A stretch of DNA of 64,000 nt from assembly GCA_025531455.1 (NCBI GenBank), contig JAMYHL010000069.1, positions 1-64,000 of the forward strand, given 5' to 3'. Shown piece by piece: positions 20,702-32,899 of this stretch. The number at the start of each line of letters is the position of its first letter. The first letter of the stretch is position 1. Under the pieces are notes generated by a model. It had not been told where the DNA came from. It saw nothing but the letters and a program-made list of their open reading frames with translations, and did no database searches. The stretch is from Apiotrichum sp. Y4204. Its lineage: Eukaryota; Basidiomycota; Tremellomycetes; Trichosporonales; Trichosporonaceae. The translations under genes were made by a program, and so were the position numbers.

Positions 20702-22701
20702 ATGTGCGGCATCTTCTGCTGCTACAACAGGTCCGACGACCTCGCAACATACCGTCCCCGGGCCATCGCTTGCTCGAAGAAGCAGCGCCACCGTGGTCCT
20801 GACTGGTCGGGATGCTTCCTTGCCAAGGACTCGGTTCTCGTTCACGAGCGTCTTGCCATTGTTGGTGTTGGTGAGTAATGCGCGACTCGACAGTGCGCAA
20901 TGCAATATGCGGGCGTGCAGTACTGATTGAAGACACCGGCGCCCAGCCCCTGACTGCCGACGATGGACAGATCGTTCTTGCCGTCAACGGTGAGATCTAC
21001 AACCACCTCGCCCTCCGTGAGAGCTTGAAGGGCACCTACGACTTCAAGACTCACTCGGACTGCGAGGTCATCATGTACCTTTACAAGGAGATGGGCACCG
21101 ACCTTTGCGACAAGCTTGATGGCATGTTCTCGTTTGTTCTCCTTGACCAGACCACCACTCCTTCCCGTCTCGTTGCCGCCCGTGACCCCATCGGTATTAC
21201 CACCCTGTACATGGGCCACCACTCGTCCGCTCCCGAGACCCTCTACTTCGCCTCGGAGCTCAAGTGCCTTGAGGAGGAGTGCGACAACATCATCTCTTTC
21301 CCTCCGGGCCACTTCTACGACTCGCAGAAGGGCGAGCTCACCCGTTACTACAACCCCTCGTGGTGGGACACCGACAAGGCCGCTGTCCCTCCCCAGAACC
21401 CCGCCGACTACAAGCTCATCCGCGAGACCCTCGAGATGGCCGTTCGCAAGCGTCTCATGTCCGAGGTTCCCTACGGTGTGCTTCTTTCGGGTGGTCTCGA
21501 CTCGTCCCTTATCGCCTCAATCGCTGCTCGTGAGACCGACAAGCTTGCCGAGGAGCAGGAGAAGCGCCGCCAGGAGCGTCGCGCTGCCATTGCCAACGGC
21601 ACTTTCAAGGCCGACGACCAGCCTCTTGCTTCGTGGCCCCAGCTCCACTCCTTCGCCATCGGTCTTCCCGGCGCCCCTGACCTGATCGCTGCTCGCAAGG
21701 CCGCCGACTTCCTTGGCACCATCCACCACGAGTACCACTTCACCGTTCAGGAGGGTCTTGACGCCATCCCTGAGGTTATCTACCACCTGGAGACCTACGA
21801 CGTCACCACCGTCCGTGCATCGACCCCTATGTACCTGCTCTCTCGTAAGATCAAGGCCATGGGTGTCAAGATGGTCCTTTCGGGTGAGGGCTCGGACGAG
21901 ATTTTCGGTGGCTACCTCTACTTCCACGCTGCTCCCAACCCCAAGGACTTCCACGAGGAGGCCGTGAAGCGTGTCAAGAACCTCCACACCGCCGACTGCC
22001 TCCGTGCCAACAAGTCGACCATGGCTTGGGGTCTTGAGGCTCGTGTCCCCTTCCTTGACAAGAAGTTCCTCGAGGTCGCCATGAACACCGACCCCGCCAC
22101 CAAGATGTTCTCCAAGGGCTCGGCGCAGAAGGTCGACGAGGACGGGCGCCCCATCATGGAGAAGTACATTCTCCGCAAGGCGTTCGACTGCGCCCCCGAC
22201 GGAAAGCCTTACCTTCCCGACTCCATTCTCTGGCGCCAGAAGGAGCAATTCTCGGACGGTGTCGGCTACTCGTGGATTGACGGCATGAAGGACCACGCCG
22301 CCCAGGTTGTTTCGGACGAGGACTTTGCCAAGCGCGCCGAGCGCTGGCCCATCTCCACCCCCGACACCAAGGAGGCTTACTGGATCCGCGAGCTCTTCGA
22401 GTCCCACTTCCCCTCCAAGGCTGCTGCCAGCACAGCTGTCCGGTAAGTCAATATATCTGAGAAGCTTCACATACTTGTTGGGCGAGTGTGGCACCGTCGG
22501 ACAATCCGGCGAGATGACGTCAATTGTGCCACAGCTCCATCAACGCATCCACTTCTCAGACCTCTTCCCGTCGCAAATTTACTGACAAACCGCAGGTGGA
22601 TCCCCAAGGGAGAATGGGGTGTGAGCTCGGACCCGTCCGGACGCGCCGTCGCCATCCACAACGCCGCGTACTCGGACGCCCCCGCCGGCAACGGGGCTTA
22701 A
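20702..22701 (+). CDS. asn1: Asparagine synthetase (glutamine-hydrolysing)
   Basis: Three exons, 20702-20870, 20933-22442 and 22596-22701, giving 594 residues. It makes asparagine from aspartate, ATP and glutamine in the cytosol. The protein starts MCGIF, so Cys2 becomes the N-terminal nucleophile of the class II glutaminase domain; [25 protein letters not shown] and AVNGEIYNH are its conserved motifs. The ATP pyrophosphatase loop SGGLDSS is at residues 242-248, followed by [16 protein letters not shown] and [10 protein letters not shown]. An insertion of charged residues ([17 protein letters not shown]) lies after the PP-loop. The first intron uses the acceptor gattgaag at 20930-20932, because only this gives the conserved IVGVDTGAQP; the upstream CAG would insert four residues. 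The final exon (WIPKGEWG...) is typical. Codon use is strongly biased to C-ending codons, suggesting high expression. Confidence 0.97.
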
Positions 22702-23209
22702 AACACTTAATGTGCCCGCTTAGCCAGAGCTCCATGGACGATAGAGGCGGCTCTGTGCTCCATTTTGGTTGTGCTCTATGATGCATCGCATTCATTCTAG
22801 CGTGCGGGCCGCATGTATACTAATCTAGTGGAGAGAGGACTGGGGAAACCCAGGCAATGATACCTACACCCTGTGGGCGAGTCGCGAGTCCCGGGTTGAT
22901 CTCACCCAGGCGGGACGGCCATCGACCCCGGCACCCAACCCTGTCGAAGGAATGTCGATCTAGAAGTCTGTGCGCTGAAACCAAGCGACTGGCAAGTGCG
23001 TTACTGCCTGAGACGTGTACCAATAATGTCGAGCCAGTAAGGTTTGAGAACATCTCGGACCAGAGACGATCCGCCATCTTGTTCAAGCTGTACGAGTAGG
23101 TGCATGACCTGATCTAACAGGAGATCCACCTGTTTTCATACCCTATAACTATACATCCTTCATCCCAAGCTCACGTTCCTCTCACACGCTCGGCCCATGC
23201 TTGGCCCGA
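22702..23209. other. Intergenic region between convergent ASN1 and RAP1
   Basis: Holds the two 3' UTRs. No coding or RNA signal recognised. Confidence 0.55.
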
Positions 23210-25549
23210 CTAGAATCCGAATTTGATCTGCAGTCCCTGCTCGACGTCTTGCCAAAACATGTCGCCATTCGAGCTCCGATCCCGTCTGATCTCGTTCACA
23301 ATCTGCGCCAGCTCGCTAACCGAAACATTATACTTTACGGTAAACTCCGTGATGCGCTGACGGTACGCGTCGCGCGCGGCCGCTGAGATCCGCGCGCCGG
23401 CAGCAAAGCGCTCAGCCCGTTGGGCGGACGTCAGCCGCTCCGCGGGAGGCTTGGCGGGTGCGTCGTCAGATGGCGCATACGCTGCTGAAGCCGGCGAGTG
23501 CGTTGGCCTGACTGGCTTACGCGAGACAGTGTCGACTGAACTCGGCACCTTGGCGTGTTGCGCCTCTTGCTTTCTCCGCGAACGAGCAATCGCGTGGTCC
23601 AACGTACGCCGCGTTGGGGAAACAGTAGTGGCGCTGGATATGCGGTTGGTAGTCGGTGGGGTAACTGGCGCCCTCGGAGATTGCGCGCTGGTCGCTTCGC
23701 GAGGGATGCTCGTTGCCTGTGTTCGTTGACGTACCGCCGGCGACGCTCCTGGCGATGGGGTGTTCACGGACTGCGAAACAGGGACTGGCAGTGTCTGGCC
23801 TGGACGCGGTAGGCGAGCTGGCGCAGTCTGCGGAATAGGCGGTTGGGAAGCAGCCGCTCCTGGAGTCCTGGGCGCATCAACCGCCGAGCGAGTCGGTGTG
23901 GAGACGCCCCGAATGCGGGTTTCCGGCTCGGGTGTGGCTGGAACTGGGGTAACTGGCACGGGCGTAGTCACCACCTCCCTAGTCGCTTGGAAAACCGTCG
24001 TCTCTGTGCGCCCTCCTCCCACGGAGTCTGTCACCTGCGAGACCATCACGGTCTCCACCTGCGTGGAAGAAACCGGTAGAATGTCAGGATCGGGCACGAA
24101 GTGGAGCTGGGCGGCACCCTCTGTCGTTGCTTCAGCGTCGGTAGGGTTTTCAATAATGGCTGGCTCTGGTACCGTGGGTTGTCCGGCGTCCTCGAGCTGT
24201 TCAGCTAGTCCCGATGACCAAGCGTCGGCCACCTCGACTCCACCGCCGACGTCGGGAATCGCGCCCAAAGCTTCAATCCGCGCCGTGCGCCCGACAAGCG
24301 CAGTCTTTTTCTCCGCCGGGGCGTCGTCGCCGTCGCTGTCAACGAGCTTTCGCTTCGCAGCCGCATTGGATGTTGTGGACTCGTCCACTACGGCCCCGTC
24401 GTCAACGCCCAACGCTGCGGGTTCGCTCTTCAGCTCCTTGGCGCGTCGTTTTGCTCTGATCTGTTCGGTTGTGGTCTCTAGCTTGTAGTCAATGCCCTCG
24501 GCGATGTACCGCTGAACTCTGCGCTCAAACGGAATGCTGTTCTTCTTGAAGCGTTCGTGCCACGACTGCGCCGTGTGTCGCTGCGTTATAGAAGAAAACT
24601 GACTCTCCTCCATCTTCCGTCAGAACCACAAGTTATGCTGAGCTCACCATATCCTGATATGTTTTCCGGCTTGCCCACGACCCGCGTGGATGGTACGAAG
24701 CGAGATAACGACAGAGAAAGTCGTCGTCCTGAGGGGTGTATTCTGTCCTCGTCCTGGTGCATCAGTATATTGCTCGACCGGAGCACGTACTTTCCGGCAG
24801 GCCTGCCTGGCCGCGGTCTCTCCACCACATCTTCCTCTGCAAAACTGTCTTCCCGCACATGCCGGTCCCCCTGGTCGTCACCGTCATTCGGGGGCGGTTC
24901 GATGAACTGCCCCTGTCCCAAACAGTCATCCACCCAGGAGCGTTCGACGACGCCCTGGTACCAGCGCTTAAACTTGGCAATCTCCGGCCTGATCTTATTC
25001 CTGTAAAAGTCGCTCCGGAGGTCGACGACGAGCACATCTGCCTCGGCGCGCTTGCCGACGATGATGGCGCCCACGGCCGCGAGGCTGTTGCCGATAAGAA
25101 TCCACATTGGCTGGTCGAGCGGCCGCGGGTCGCGATGCACGTTCTTGCTCACGTAAATGTGTACAGGCACGCCGACCTTGGCCGTCGACTTGTGCTGCAT
25201 GAACGGAACGCGGGGATGGAGGTCTTCTAATGCGACGCGCGCTTGCTTGATGCGGCAGACTGAGAGCCAGTGGTACGGTACGTGCAGCGCAGGGCTACTA
25301 CTCGTTCCCGTGACAGGTTTGTATAATGGCGACCCGGGGTTGTCGATGATTATCGTTGCATCGTCCACAGATGGCACGATGGTTGCACCAAGACTCTGGG
25401 CCGTCAACTGGCGAACTACGGATAGTCACTTAAAGCCCACGTACATTTGCAGTCTCCGTGAGGACTTTCACGGAGAGGGCATCAAGCTGATGTTCAGAAA
25501 AAAATATGCGTTCTCCGCTGAGTATCCTGTCTGCTTCGCCGTCAGCCAT
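23210..25549 (-). CDS. rap1: Rap1-like telomere protein (BRCT, Myb, RCT-like)
   Basis: Supported exons from the 5' side: 25415-24791, 24753-24648 and 24580-23210. Exon 2 carries a BRCT-like module (TAQSLGATIVPS, then VDDATIIID and later MWILIGNSL, KFKRWYQGVVERSWVDDCL). Splicing into the next exons gives a Rap1-type Myb domain: RTEYTPQDDDFLCRYLASYH, SWASRKTYQDM joined to RHTAQSWHERFKKN. The long middle is disordered and rich in T, P, V and A. The C-terminus (ITEFTVKYNVSVSELAQIVN ... MFWQDVEQGLQIKFGF) resembles the RCT protein-interaction domain. BRCT-Myb-RCT order is that of Rap1, which sits on telomeres with the shelterin complex. The first exon is uncertain: ATG at 25549 begins MADGEADRILSGERIFFLN, a good Rap1 N-terminus, but no standard intron joins it in frame to the exon at 25415. 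Confidence 0.8.
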
Positions 25550-26096
25550 GACTGGAGTCGGACGGCGTCGATGTCGATGGTATGGAGAATGAGGCGCGAA
25601 AGAGAAAGGGGGGAAGGAAGTACGATGATGGATACCCCATGCTCATCCTTTTACAGTACTAGAGTGCTCATTGCGTCAGACTACCTAACCCTTGTTTGGC
25701 CTCGCGTTCAGCAGATTCCCTGGGTCTTGGGGGCCTGAAGACGTAGTTTCCCACGCACGTCACTCCCTCTGAATTTTCAGACCCATCCACATTCCGCGAC
25801 TCGTCGTGTTCAAAAAGTTACAAAACAAAGCACATCATCATTCCAGGCAAAAAAAGTGCTGCATGTTCTCGTTATAGTTGTCATTATACCGTCTGGCAAC
25901 ATTAAGAGGATAGATACGTAATGTATAAGGCGGTAACGCAACCCAAATTAGGTCCGGCTGTAATAAAGACTAGGCTGGCATCATTGGCCTGGCTAGTGGG
26001 TATGGCCCAGATCTCTTTTCTGTCCAAGGAAAGAAGAGAGATGCAGGAAGGGGTAGGATGTATAGGTTTATGACTGTATAATCACGGTGTCACAAC
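25550..26096. other. Intergenic region between RAP1 promoter and GPI-protein 3' end
   Basis: AT-richer than the neighbours after 25850 (caaaaagtt, aaaaaaagtgct, attatacc), as expected for the 3' UTR and terminator of the minus-strand gene to the right. No gene seen. Confidence 0.5.
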
Positions 26097-26982
26097 TTAG
26101 AAGAGGAGGGCACCGGCGACCGCGGCGGCGACGGCGGGGACAGCGACGACGTTGAACGAAGCGCCGTTGGAAGGCTGGGGGGCAGCCGAGCTGCTGGTGG
26201 GGGGCTTGGCGGTGCCGGTCGAGTTACCCGAGGACGAAGGGGCAGCGGTGGTAGGGGGCTTCGAGGTCGAAGCGGAAGGGATAGGGGCAGCCGAGGAGGC
26301 CGAGGCGGCAGCCGACGAAGCGGCCGAAGAGGCAGAGCTCGCCGCGGGGGTCTCCGAAGCAGCCGACGAAGCAGGAGCCTCGGAGCTGGCGGGGGCCGAG
26401 GCCGAGGAGGCGGGACCCTCAGAAGGAGCGGCGCTCGACTCGGCGGGCTTCATGCAGTTGGTGTTCGAGCCGGCCTGAACGGTCAGGGGCGAGGTGAACT
26501 GCTCGGCACCACGGCCGTCAACGATCTTGACGTTGACCTGGGTTCCAGGCTCAACGTTGACGTGCCAGGTGAAGGGGGACGACTGGACATTGTCGCTGAT
26601 GTAGAGGAGGGGAGGGGCGCTGGTCTGGCCACCAGGGATGACCGAACTGGAGGTTAGGACATGTAACAGAGTGCCACAAAACGGAAGGCTGAGACTCACA
26701 GGATGAAAGGAGGCTCACCGCCCTCAAAGTTGAGGGCAACGGGCTCTGCACGATGTTAGCACTGAGCTCTGAGGTCGACATTGAGCAGCACAAGTTGGAG
26801 TGGCAGACTGCGATGCTCCTGGAACTCACGGCACTGGACAAGCGCGGACTGAAGACGTCAGTAAAAGTTTGAGGGGACTATTCCAGAACGGCCAACAACA
26901 CCATACTCACAGGAGTGGCGATGGTGAGAGCCGAGACCATCGACGCGAGGGTCGAGAAGAGAACAGCGGTCTTGAGGAACAT
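26097..26982 (-). CDS. Secreted serine/alanine-rich GPI-anchored protein (Kre9/Knh1-like N-terminal domain)
   Basis: Four exons from the start: 26982-26911, 26848-26830, 26745-26700, 26646-26097, giving 228 residues. The signal peptide is MFLKTAVLFSTLASMVSA. The next about 85 residues form a small beta-sandwich typical of basidiomycete wall proteins: ALVQCQPVALNFEGGEPPFI, LSVIPGGQ, FTWHVNVEPGTQVNVKI and a final conserved Cys in GSNTNC. Two cysteines (QCQ and TNC) probably pair. A stalk of about 100 residues is almost only S, A, P, E and T, so heavily O-glycosylated if secreted. The C-terminus has a small omega-site region (PSNGASF) and a hydrophobic tail (NVVAVPAVAAAVAGALLF), a standard GPI signal. 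Likely a plasma-membrane or wall protein; the precise role is unknown. Microexon 2 is 19 nt. Confidence 0.88.
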
Positions 26983-27683
26983 TGTTACTGAGGTACTGTT
27001 GGTGAAAAGGAACAGAGGACAGTGAGGGTGGTGGTGAAAAGAGCGCGCAGATGTTTAGTTGAGAGGAAGGAAGAGAGAGAAAAGAGGAGAGAGTTGCAAG
27101 ATATCGTGGAGTGGAAAGGAATGAGCGCGCGCGCTCCGTATGGTGCATGTGCGAGGCTGAGGGAGTGAGGCCGAACGGAGAGGCAGGCTGGCGGGGCGAG
27201 GGAGAATTGGATAGCTCGCTATTCCTGCATTCTGACCTCGCTTTGGCTGAACGGAGGAAGCTGCCGCCAGAATGCGCTAGCTCGCGGCCTAGGCAGCTCG
27301 TGCATGATTCCATGAGATCCATGGATCCATTTCGCCGGGAAAGGCAACGAAACAAGAGCAAAGAGGGGAACGGCAACAGGGACCAAAGGGTCGGCGGGGA
27401 CAAGGCGTTAGGTGGCGTCAGGCCGTGGTCCAATCGCAAGTTCACCACCCGGCCCGTCAGGTCCACAGGGACTCTTTGCATGCCAGGATCATGTTCACGC
27501 ATGTTCGTCCGTTGGGCCATGACTCCTGCTCAATACGAACATATGAGCCAAGCCACGATCTGCTCACGGTCTGCATCTGCGCGGCCTGTGGCGAGCACTG
27601 GGCACCATCTGTTGAACGACGACAAATCAGCACAACTACAAAGACGGCTGATCAGTAGCCACAGTTCAGGCTTGCGCGCCAAC

Positions 27684-27717
27684 TGACCCATCGATCCATT
27701 GACCCATTGACCCATCA
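27684..27717. repeat. Short tandem repeat of tgacccat-type units
   Basis: Imperfect 8-10-nt units (tgacccatcga, tccat, tgacccat, tgacccatca) repeat about four times in the gene-poor region. Confidence 0.65.
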
Positions 27718-30700
27718 ACTGTGTCCTGCGCGTTGTCCTGTGGCTTGTGCGTCCGGGCGCCGGCAACCGATGAAAGATGGGAGACTGGAGGGAACAATGC
27801 GAGCTGCACAGGGGGGCCGTTCTGGTGAGCTGCAAGATAAACAGTCAAGCCGACGTCCAATACTTGTGCCTTGGTGAGCAGAACTTGCGAGTCCGATGAG
27901 TGGGCCATTAGCGCAGATCTCCATTTATTCCATCCATTCAAACTATCGGTCTAACCAAATAAGCGGCTGGGTCGCGAGTGATTGTGGACGCCCACCACTT
28001 TGGATAAAACTTCCCAAGAGCGAGTGTCAACATGCGGGGACATGTCCCGAGCCAAGCTGCCGTTTCCCTTCCGATGTCCTGAATTTGAACCGGGCAGCTT
28101 GAGACTTCAAACCCTGCAACAGCAGAGTTAAAGACGAACAGATGAGGAATGAAGCAGATTCAAAGAAGGCGTTCCAACCAGAAACCTCATTGTCAGAGTC
28201 ATAGGCACCAGGCCTCTCCGTCTCAAGCGGGAGGAAACTGTGGCAAGTCGCTCGGACCGCTGGCAGCTGGCCGCTGGCCGCTGGCTTGAGACGGTAAAAC
28301 CCTCCGTGCCACATCGCCACGACCGTGACACGGCACCGTCCACTAACTGGAGACATGGAGAAATGGAGACTTCAGCTTTTCTGCTCTCGTTATCCTGGAG
28401 GTCAGAGCCAAGCCAGTCAAAGCCAAGCAGGCTAGCCAGGGACCCTGTACCCCTGTATTCCCTGCGCACAGTGTGGACACATCGCTTGGCCAATCGCCAC
28501 TGCCTTGATTTCATTGCTCGATTCCGTTCTTCACCATCTTGGATGGCTTTGTGACCGTGTTCAGGAATGAATCCCTTTATCGTGAACCCCGCTCCAAGGT
28601 GTTTGCGTATTCGTAGTGGAGGCGGCGACTTCTCGCTCAAGGAACTTGATGCAGAAGCAATGTCATGGGTATGAAGAACTGGGGCCACGCAGATGCACGG
28701 ACTACGACTGTAAGTTTGCTCCCTTGGTCAACGGGCCATTGGTCCGTTGCCCGTTGGAACCTCCTGGCCCACCTCGTGCATTGTTTTGACGCGATTTGAC
28801 GACTCTGACCAGCATGGTACCGCATGACCAGGCATCGAAAGCAGTTTTCCGACCACCATTGGATTTGGAGCACGCAAACGCCATCCGCAGCACTATCCGC
28901 AGCACGAGCCTTGTCTGCCATCCGCAGTAGCCCAGAAGCGCAGTATGAGCGGCATGCGCCGTACACGGGGTACACATGGCTTACTCGGGCCTTGAAGCTC
29001 CATTGTGCCGGGGCTGATAGCAAGCTTGATCAGACAGGCGTGACTTTACTTGCAACGATGGCCCAATTGCCCAACACAAACACACACGGTCCAATCGCGA
29101 GTGGCTGGTGTCAAAGTGGTTGCGGCGTGCGCCAGGTGGCCAGGTGGAGCGACGACGGGCGTCAGTTTTCTTATCATTGTTTTGTTTGTCTGCAAGTTTC
29201 CCTGAGCTGCACCCACTCAGCCAGAGTCCAAAAGCCCAGGAGTCCAGGAGCCCAGGAGCTCCAGAGAGGCATGGGACATTTGGGTTTGCACTACTCGAGT
29301 CCCAATGTTAGTGCCGTACCAGGGTTACCGGCTTGCTCGGGTTAGCACTGGGACATGAGCAATTGACTAAGCGGTAGTGGGTGCACAGCAGGAAGGAGAT
29401 AAGCCCGCCAAGAACTGGTGCGCAGGCCAGGAGATAAGGGCAGGATAACAAAACGCAACATGGCCAGTATGCATTGTGGTTATCTGCAGCACATGGCACC
29501 TTCGTTCACTTACTGATACACTTCGCCGGAGGTCGAGCGTGTTGCGGAATGCTGCAGGTGTCATCACCCGGCTGTCGATCAGTCGTGCCTGGCAACCAGA
29601 CCACATAATCGCGGTATGTATGTGCTGCATTGGCCGGCGGCCTGGAAGGAAGTCGGTCAACTTGTATCCCACTCCCTTCCCACCAGCCCAGAGTCAACCA
29701 GCCCATCTGCGCAAAAGTGTCCCACGCTGTCAAGCATAACCTCAAACTCACTCCACACGAGTTTGGCGCCGGGCACCATGTGGAGCAACTACACGCTTGC
29801 ATGCGCTTGCAACGCTTGGCGCGTCACAACGGCTGCTGGCGAGCGTTGCCTTGCCGATGTTATCGCGATAATCTGATCGCCGGTCGTCAGGCTCCCACGA
29901 TCTACGGCCCCACCGAAGGAATCACACGCGATTGCAAGTAATATCCTTGCTATCAATGCGGTCCGCTGCCGTGTCCACGCCTCGACTGTGCTCCTGTGAG
30001 CGGTGCATCACGGGCATTACTCACAGGCACTCGGGGATGCGCGTCCTTTAGCAACAGAACCAGGCCCCCGAACCTATACTCCGATAACTGCAACACCCGC
30101 GCCGGTCTCCCGGAGGCCCAGAGTCCTTCTTCCGTTGTGTTCTCCAGCATACAGGAAATGACCTCCGCATGCCAGGGACCAAATCCGTTGCATGTTGTCA
30201 TCCCGATATTCTTCCCGCCCACCAGTGCGGAAGACGATACGGCTCGCTGACTGCGCGATGCCCTGCCAACGGTCGTCCTCTTCCGGGCCGCGAGTCGCGT
30301 ACTGTGCATCGCAACGAGCGCGCGCACGCGTCCACGTCGTCCAGGTCCTGTGTCGGCATCGCTCTGGTCGGTGCCGGCTCACAGTACCCATGGCTTCCGG
30401 GTAAGTGACACCGAGGTGAGGCATAGGCCCAGAACCCAGGTCAAGGTCGAGCATGAGCTTACGCAGCGTCCCTCACCGAGCCACTGCCCAGCGAGCTGCG
30501 CTGTTGGCGGGTATGTCGGGAATATCACGCTTACGATCGTCGTGCGGACCTCGCCGCTTCGCCCTCTAAGATGAGTCAAGTCCCACTGTCTTGGTCTTTG
30601 CAACCGAGTCGCAGCATACTGCACCCATAGTTCTGCAATGAACGCTCACACAGCTCATAAAATTGGTGTCAACGGAGTCGCGGAGTCGGCGAGGGACCCG

Positions 30701-30915
30701 CTCCGACTGTCCCCGACTGCCCATAGCTGTTCAACACTTTCGAGTACATTCATGCGAGGTTTACACGACCGCAAAGGTCGTTTCAGTGAGGTGCCGTCAT
30801 CCGCGAAATTGGGTTTGAGTTCCAGTAGTGCGACAGTGCGAGGGTTTTGGGTCAGGCGCGCCGGTTGTCGAGCTGCATCATCCTGTTGTAGCCCAAATTA
30901 CACAAACATCACTTA

Positions 30916-30945
30916 TTATTCTTGCCCAGATTATTCTTGCCCAGA
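30916..30945. repeat. Perfect 15-bp tandem duplication
   Basis: ttattcttgcccaga occurs twice back to back with no mismatch, consistent with a recent slippage or break-repair duplication in non-coding DNA. Confidence 0.85.
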
Positions 30946-31343
30946 TGCTAGATGGATGGGACCGCGTCGATGTTACTCCACGCCAGGCACATTGGTCACC
31001 TCACAGCTCGGTCATGTCTCCGAACCACTACCAAGACATCTAGCATATCGTTACCATCTTCTCTATAGACTGTGTTGTGGGAGGGAAACGCACCCTGCGG
31101 GTGGCGAGGGGGGAAGGGATCTCGAGACAAACCCGACGGCAGCACACATGACAAGGAACTCTACCAGTAGCTATGATACAACGAATGCACAGGAGGCACA
31201 AAGAAGAACCAGAACTTGCACGGGAAAGGTTTGGGCGTTGGCGGGGGAAACGCGTGAAAGGACAGCAGGGTTCCAGTGAGGCTTGAAGAGGCTTGACGTG
31301 ATGAGCCTTCGGGCTGGCGACACATCACGATCAATGGCGTAGA

Positions 31344-32899
31344 TTACTGGCGGCGAGGCGCAAAAAGACGGCCCAGAACCCAGCGACCAAGGAAGCGCAC
31401 AATACCGGCGCCCGGCGCAGCGTTCGCAACCGATGCAATGAGGGGTGCAAGACCAGCGTGGTGACGGGCGCGCGGATACCGCTCCTCGATAGCTCGACGA
31501 ACGCACGAATACACCAGAGCATCGTCGACGGCAAAGATGCGCGCAAGGAGACGTATACGCGAAGCCAGGATGCCTTCCGCGTCATGAACCACGACGGTGT
31601 TGTCGCCTTGGTACGCAGCAAAAGGCTTATCAGTGTCACTGTCGCCGCTCGACGACCGGAGGTGAACTGGGGATGAAATACGAGGGGCCATACGTCCTGG
31701 ATGATTAGCATCTGTCGATATCCTCGCAGCTGGTCACTCACCGACGACGATCTCGCAGACTCCGATGCCAGCATTGCTCAGCTCCTGGCGCAGTACTCGC
31801 GCGGCCTCTGTCCGGGCGGCAGTAATCATCTGCGCCGCACCACAGTGAGACTCCATGGTAGGATCCAGGTCATCGATTGTGCCGTTTGTTTCGACAAACA
31901 GCACGCGCCCCTTGGTCGAACCATTGCCGCCCGGGGGATTGGCGAGCATATCCCCGAGGGCTCGGACAACGCTCAAAGGATCCAAAATGTATGTACGATA
32001 GAGAGCGATGAGCGCTTCTTCATCAGTGCGTGTCAGGGACGAGGTGGAGACGCCCGGGATGTCGGCATCCTCGAGGCCAGGAGAAAGAAGCGTGCTGGGC
32101 AGGTCCGGGGAGCGAATGGGAGTGCGGATAGTGGCGGGTGCAGCAGATACGATGGACACAAGGACGAGCTTGTTCTCACGGCAGTATGCGCGCACCGTGT
32201 CGGCTGCATCCGAGAACCGGCCGCCTCGTTTCGGAGGTGAGAGTGGCGCGGTTGTGTACGCATGGGCCGAGAACAGAGCTTCCCCCGCGTCATCAATGAC
32301 CACGGGGATAACAGAGCCCGAGTGTTTGGGATCACGGGCCTTCAGTCGCCGCTGGACGTGTGACCACGCAAGGAGTAGGGATGAGAGAGGCGTCGCGGTC
32401 GGTGCGGCGCCATTGATGTAACTCGACTGTGGGGAAGCAGGGATGAAGGGGAATACAGTGTACCCCGACTTTGCGAGTCGAAGTGTGAGTGACTGGCCAG
32501 TAGCTGTTGGTGTCAGCGGCAGTTCAAAAGAAAAGATGCAGTTGATCACTTACTATCAGCAGCACCAACTACAACAACAGCAAGACCTGCACCACTATCG
32601 TTTCCACTAGAGCGGACGGAATCGTGATGAACGAGCTGCCCGGCACCGACAGTTCCTAGCGCCGTACGGACATAGTCGTTGACCAGGGAGGACGTCGCTT
32701 CGATTGATAGAGAGATGAGGGCAGTAATGTCCTGGGAGAGGGAGAGCAATGAACTTGCCGAGGATACCGACGAGGGCGGCACGGCTGGGCGGGGCGTTGC
32801 TGGCCCAGCAACAAGAGAGATTGAGGTCTGAGGATGGGCCAAAGGGTTGTTCTGGAGGTGTTTGAGGTCGATCTCAAACTTGGGCTTGGCTGAAGGCAT
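31344..32899 (-). CDS. DUF1776 family protein (SDR-like fold)
   Basis: Three exons from the start: 32899-32554, 32503-31742, 31696-31344, giving 486 residues. After a serine-rich N-terminus (residues about 20-70) an SDR-like Rossmann start is spliced together: LAVVVVGAADTTGQSLTLRL, AKSGYTVFPFIPAS. Later come VIPVVIDDAGEALFS, ENKLVLVSIVSAAP, GRVLFVETNGT and AAQMITAARTEAARVLRQEL, which corresponds to the active-site helix of SDRs but lacks the Tyr-x3-Lys pair. The C-terminal part has VDDALVYSCVRRAIEERYPR and a final hydrophobic helix (IVRFLGRWVLGRLFAPRR). This is the arrangement of fungal DUF1776 proteins, whose role is not established. Non-catalytic or altered chemistry is inferred from the missing Tyr/Lys. 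Confidence 0.78.

Larger units (their letters stand above)
26983..31343. other. 4.3-kb gene-poor region
   Basis: No protein or RNA gene is supported. It begins with the GPI gene's promoter and ends with the 3' region of the DUF1776 gene. Inside are short repeats and open frames that overlap on both strands without recognisable content. Two minus-strand frames at 29953-30454 are the best coding candidates, but no splice model or family was found. Confidence 0.5.

Noticed and set aside
20921..20932. Alternative ASN1 acceptor CAG giving an extra VLIE
   Set aside because: It would break the conserved IVGVDTGAQP; the AAG acceptor 12 nt downstream restores it.
21517..22494. 325-codon open frame on the minus strand across ASN1
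   Set aside because: It is antisense to a certain, highly conserved gene with C-ending codons, which leave the opposite strand free of stops. Its low-complexity content (V, G, L, D rich) is typical of such shadows.
23760..24488. 242-codon plus-strand open frame
   Set aside because: Antisense to the disordered T/P/V-rich region of RAP1. No family pattern.
28060..28110. T-arm-like ggttcaaattc on the minus strand
   Set aside because: The T-stem has a mismatch, and no D-arm, anticodon arm or acceptor stem can be folded around it.
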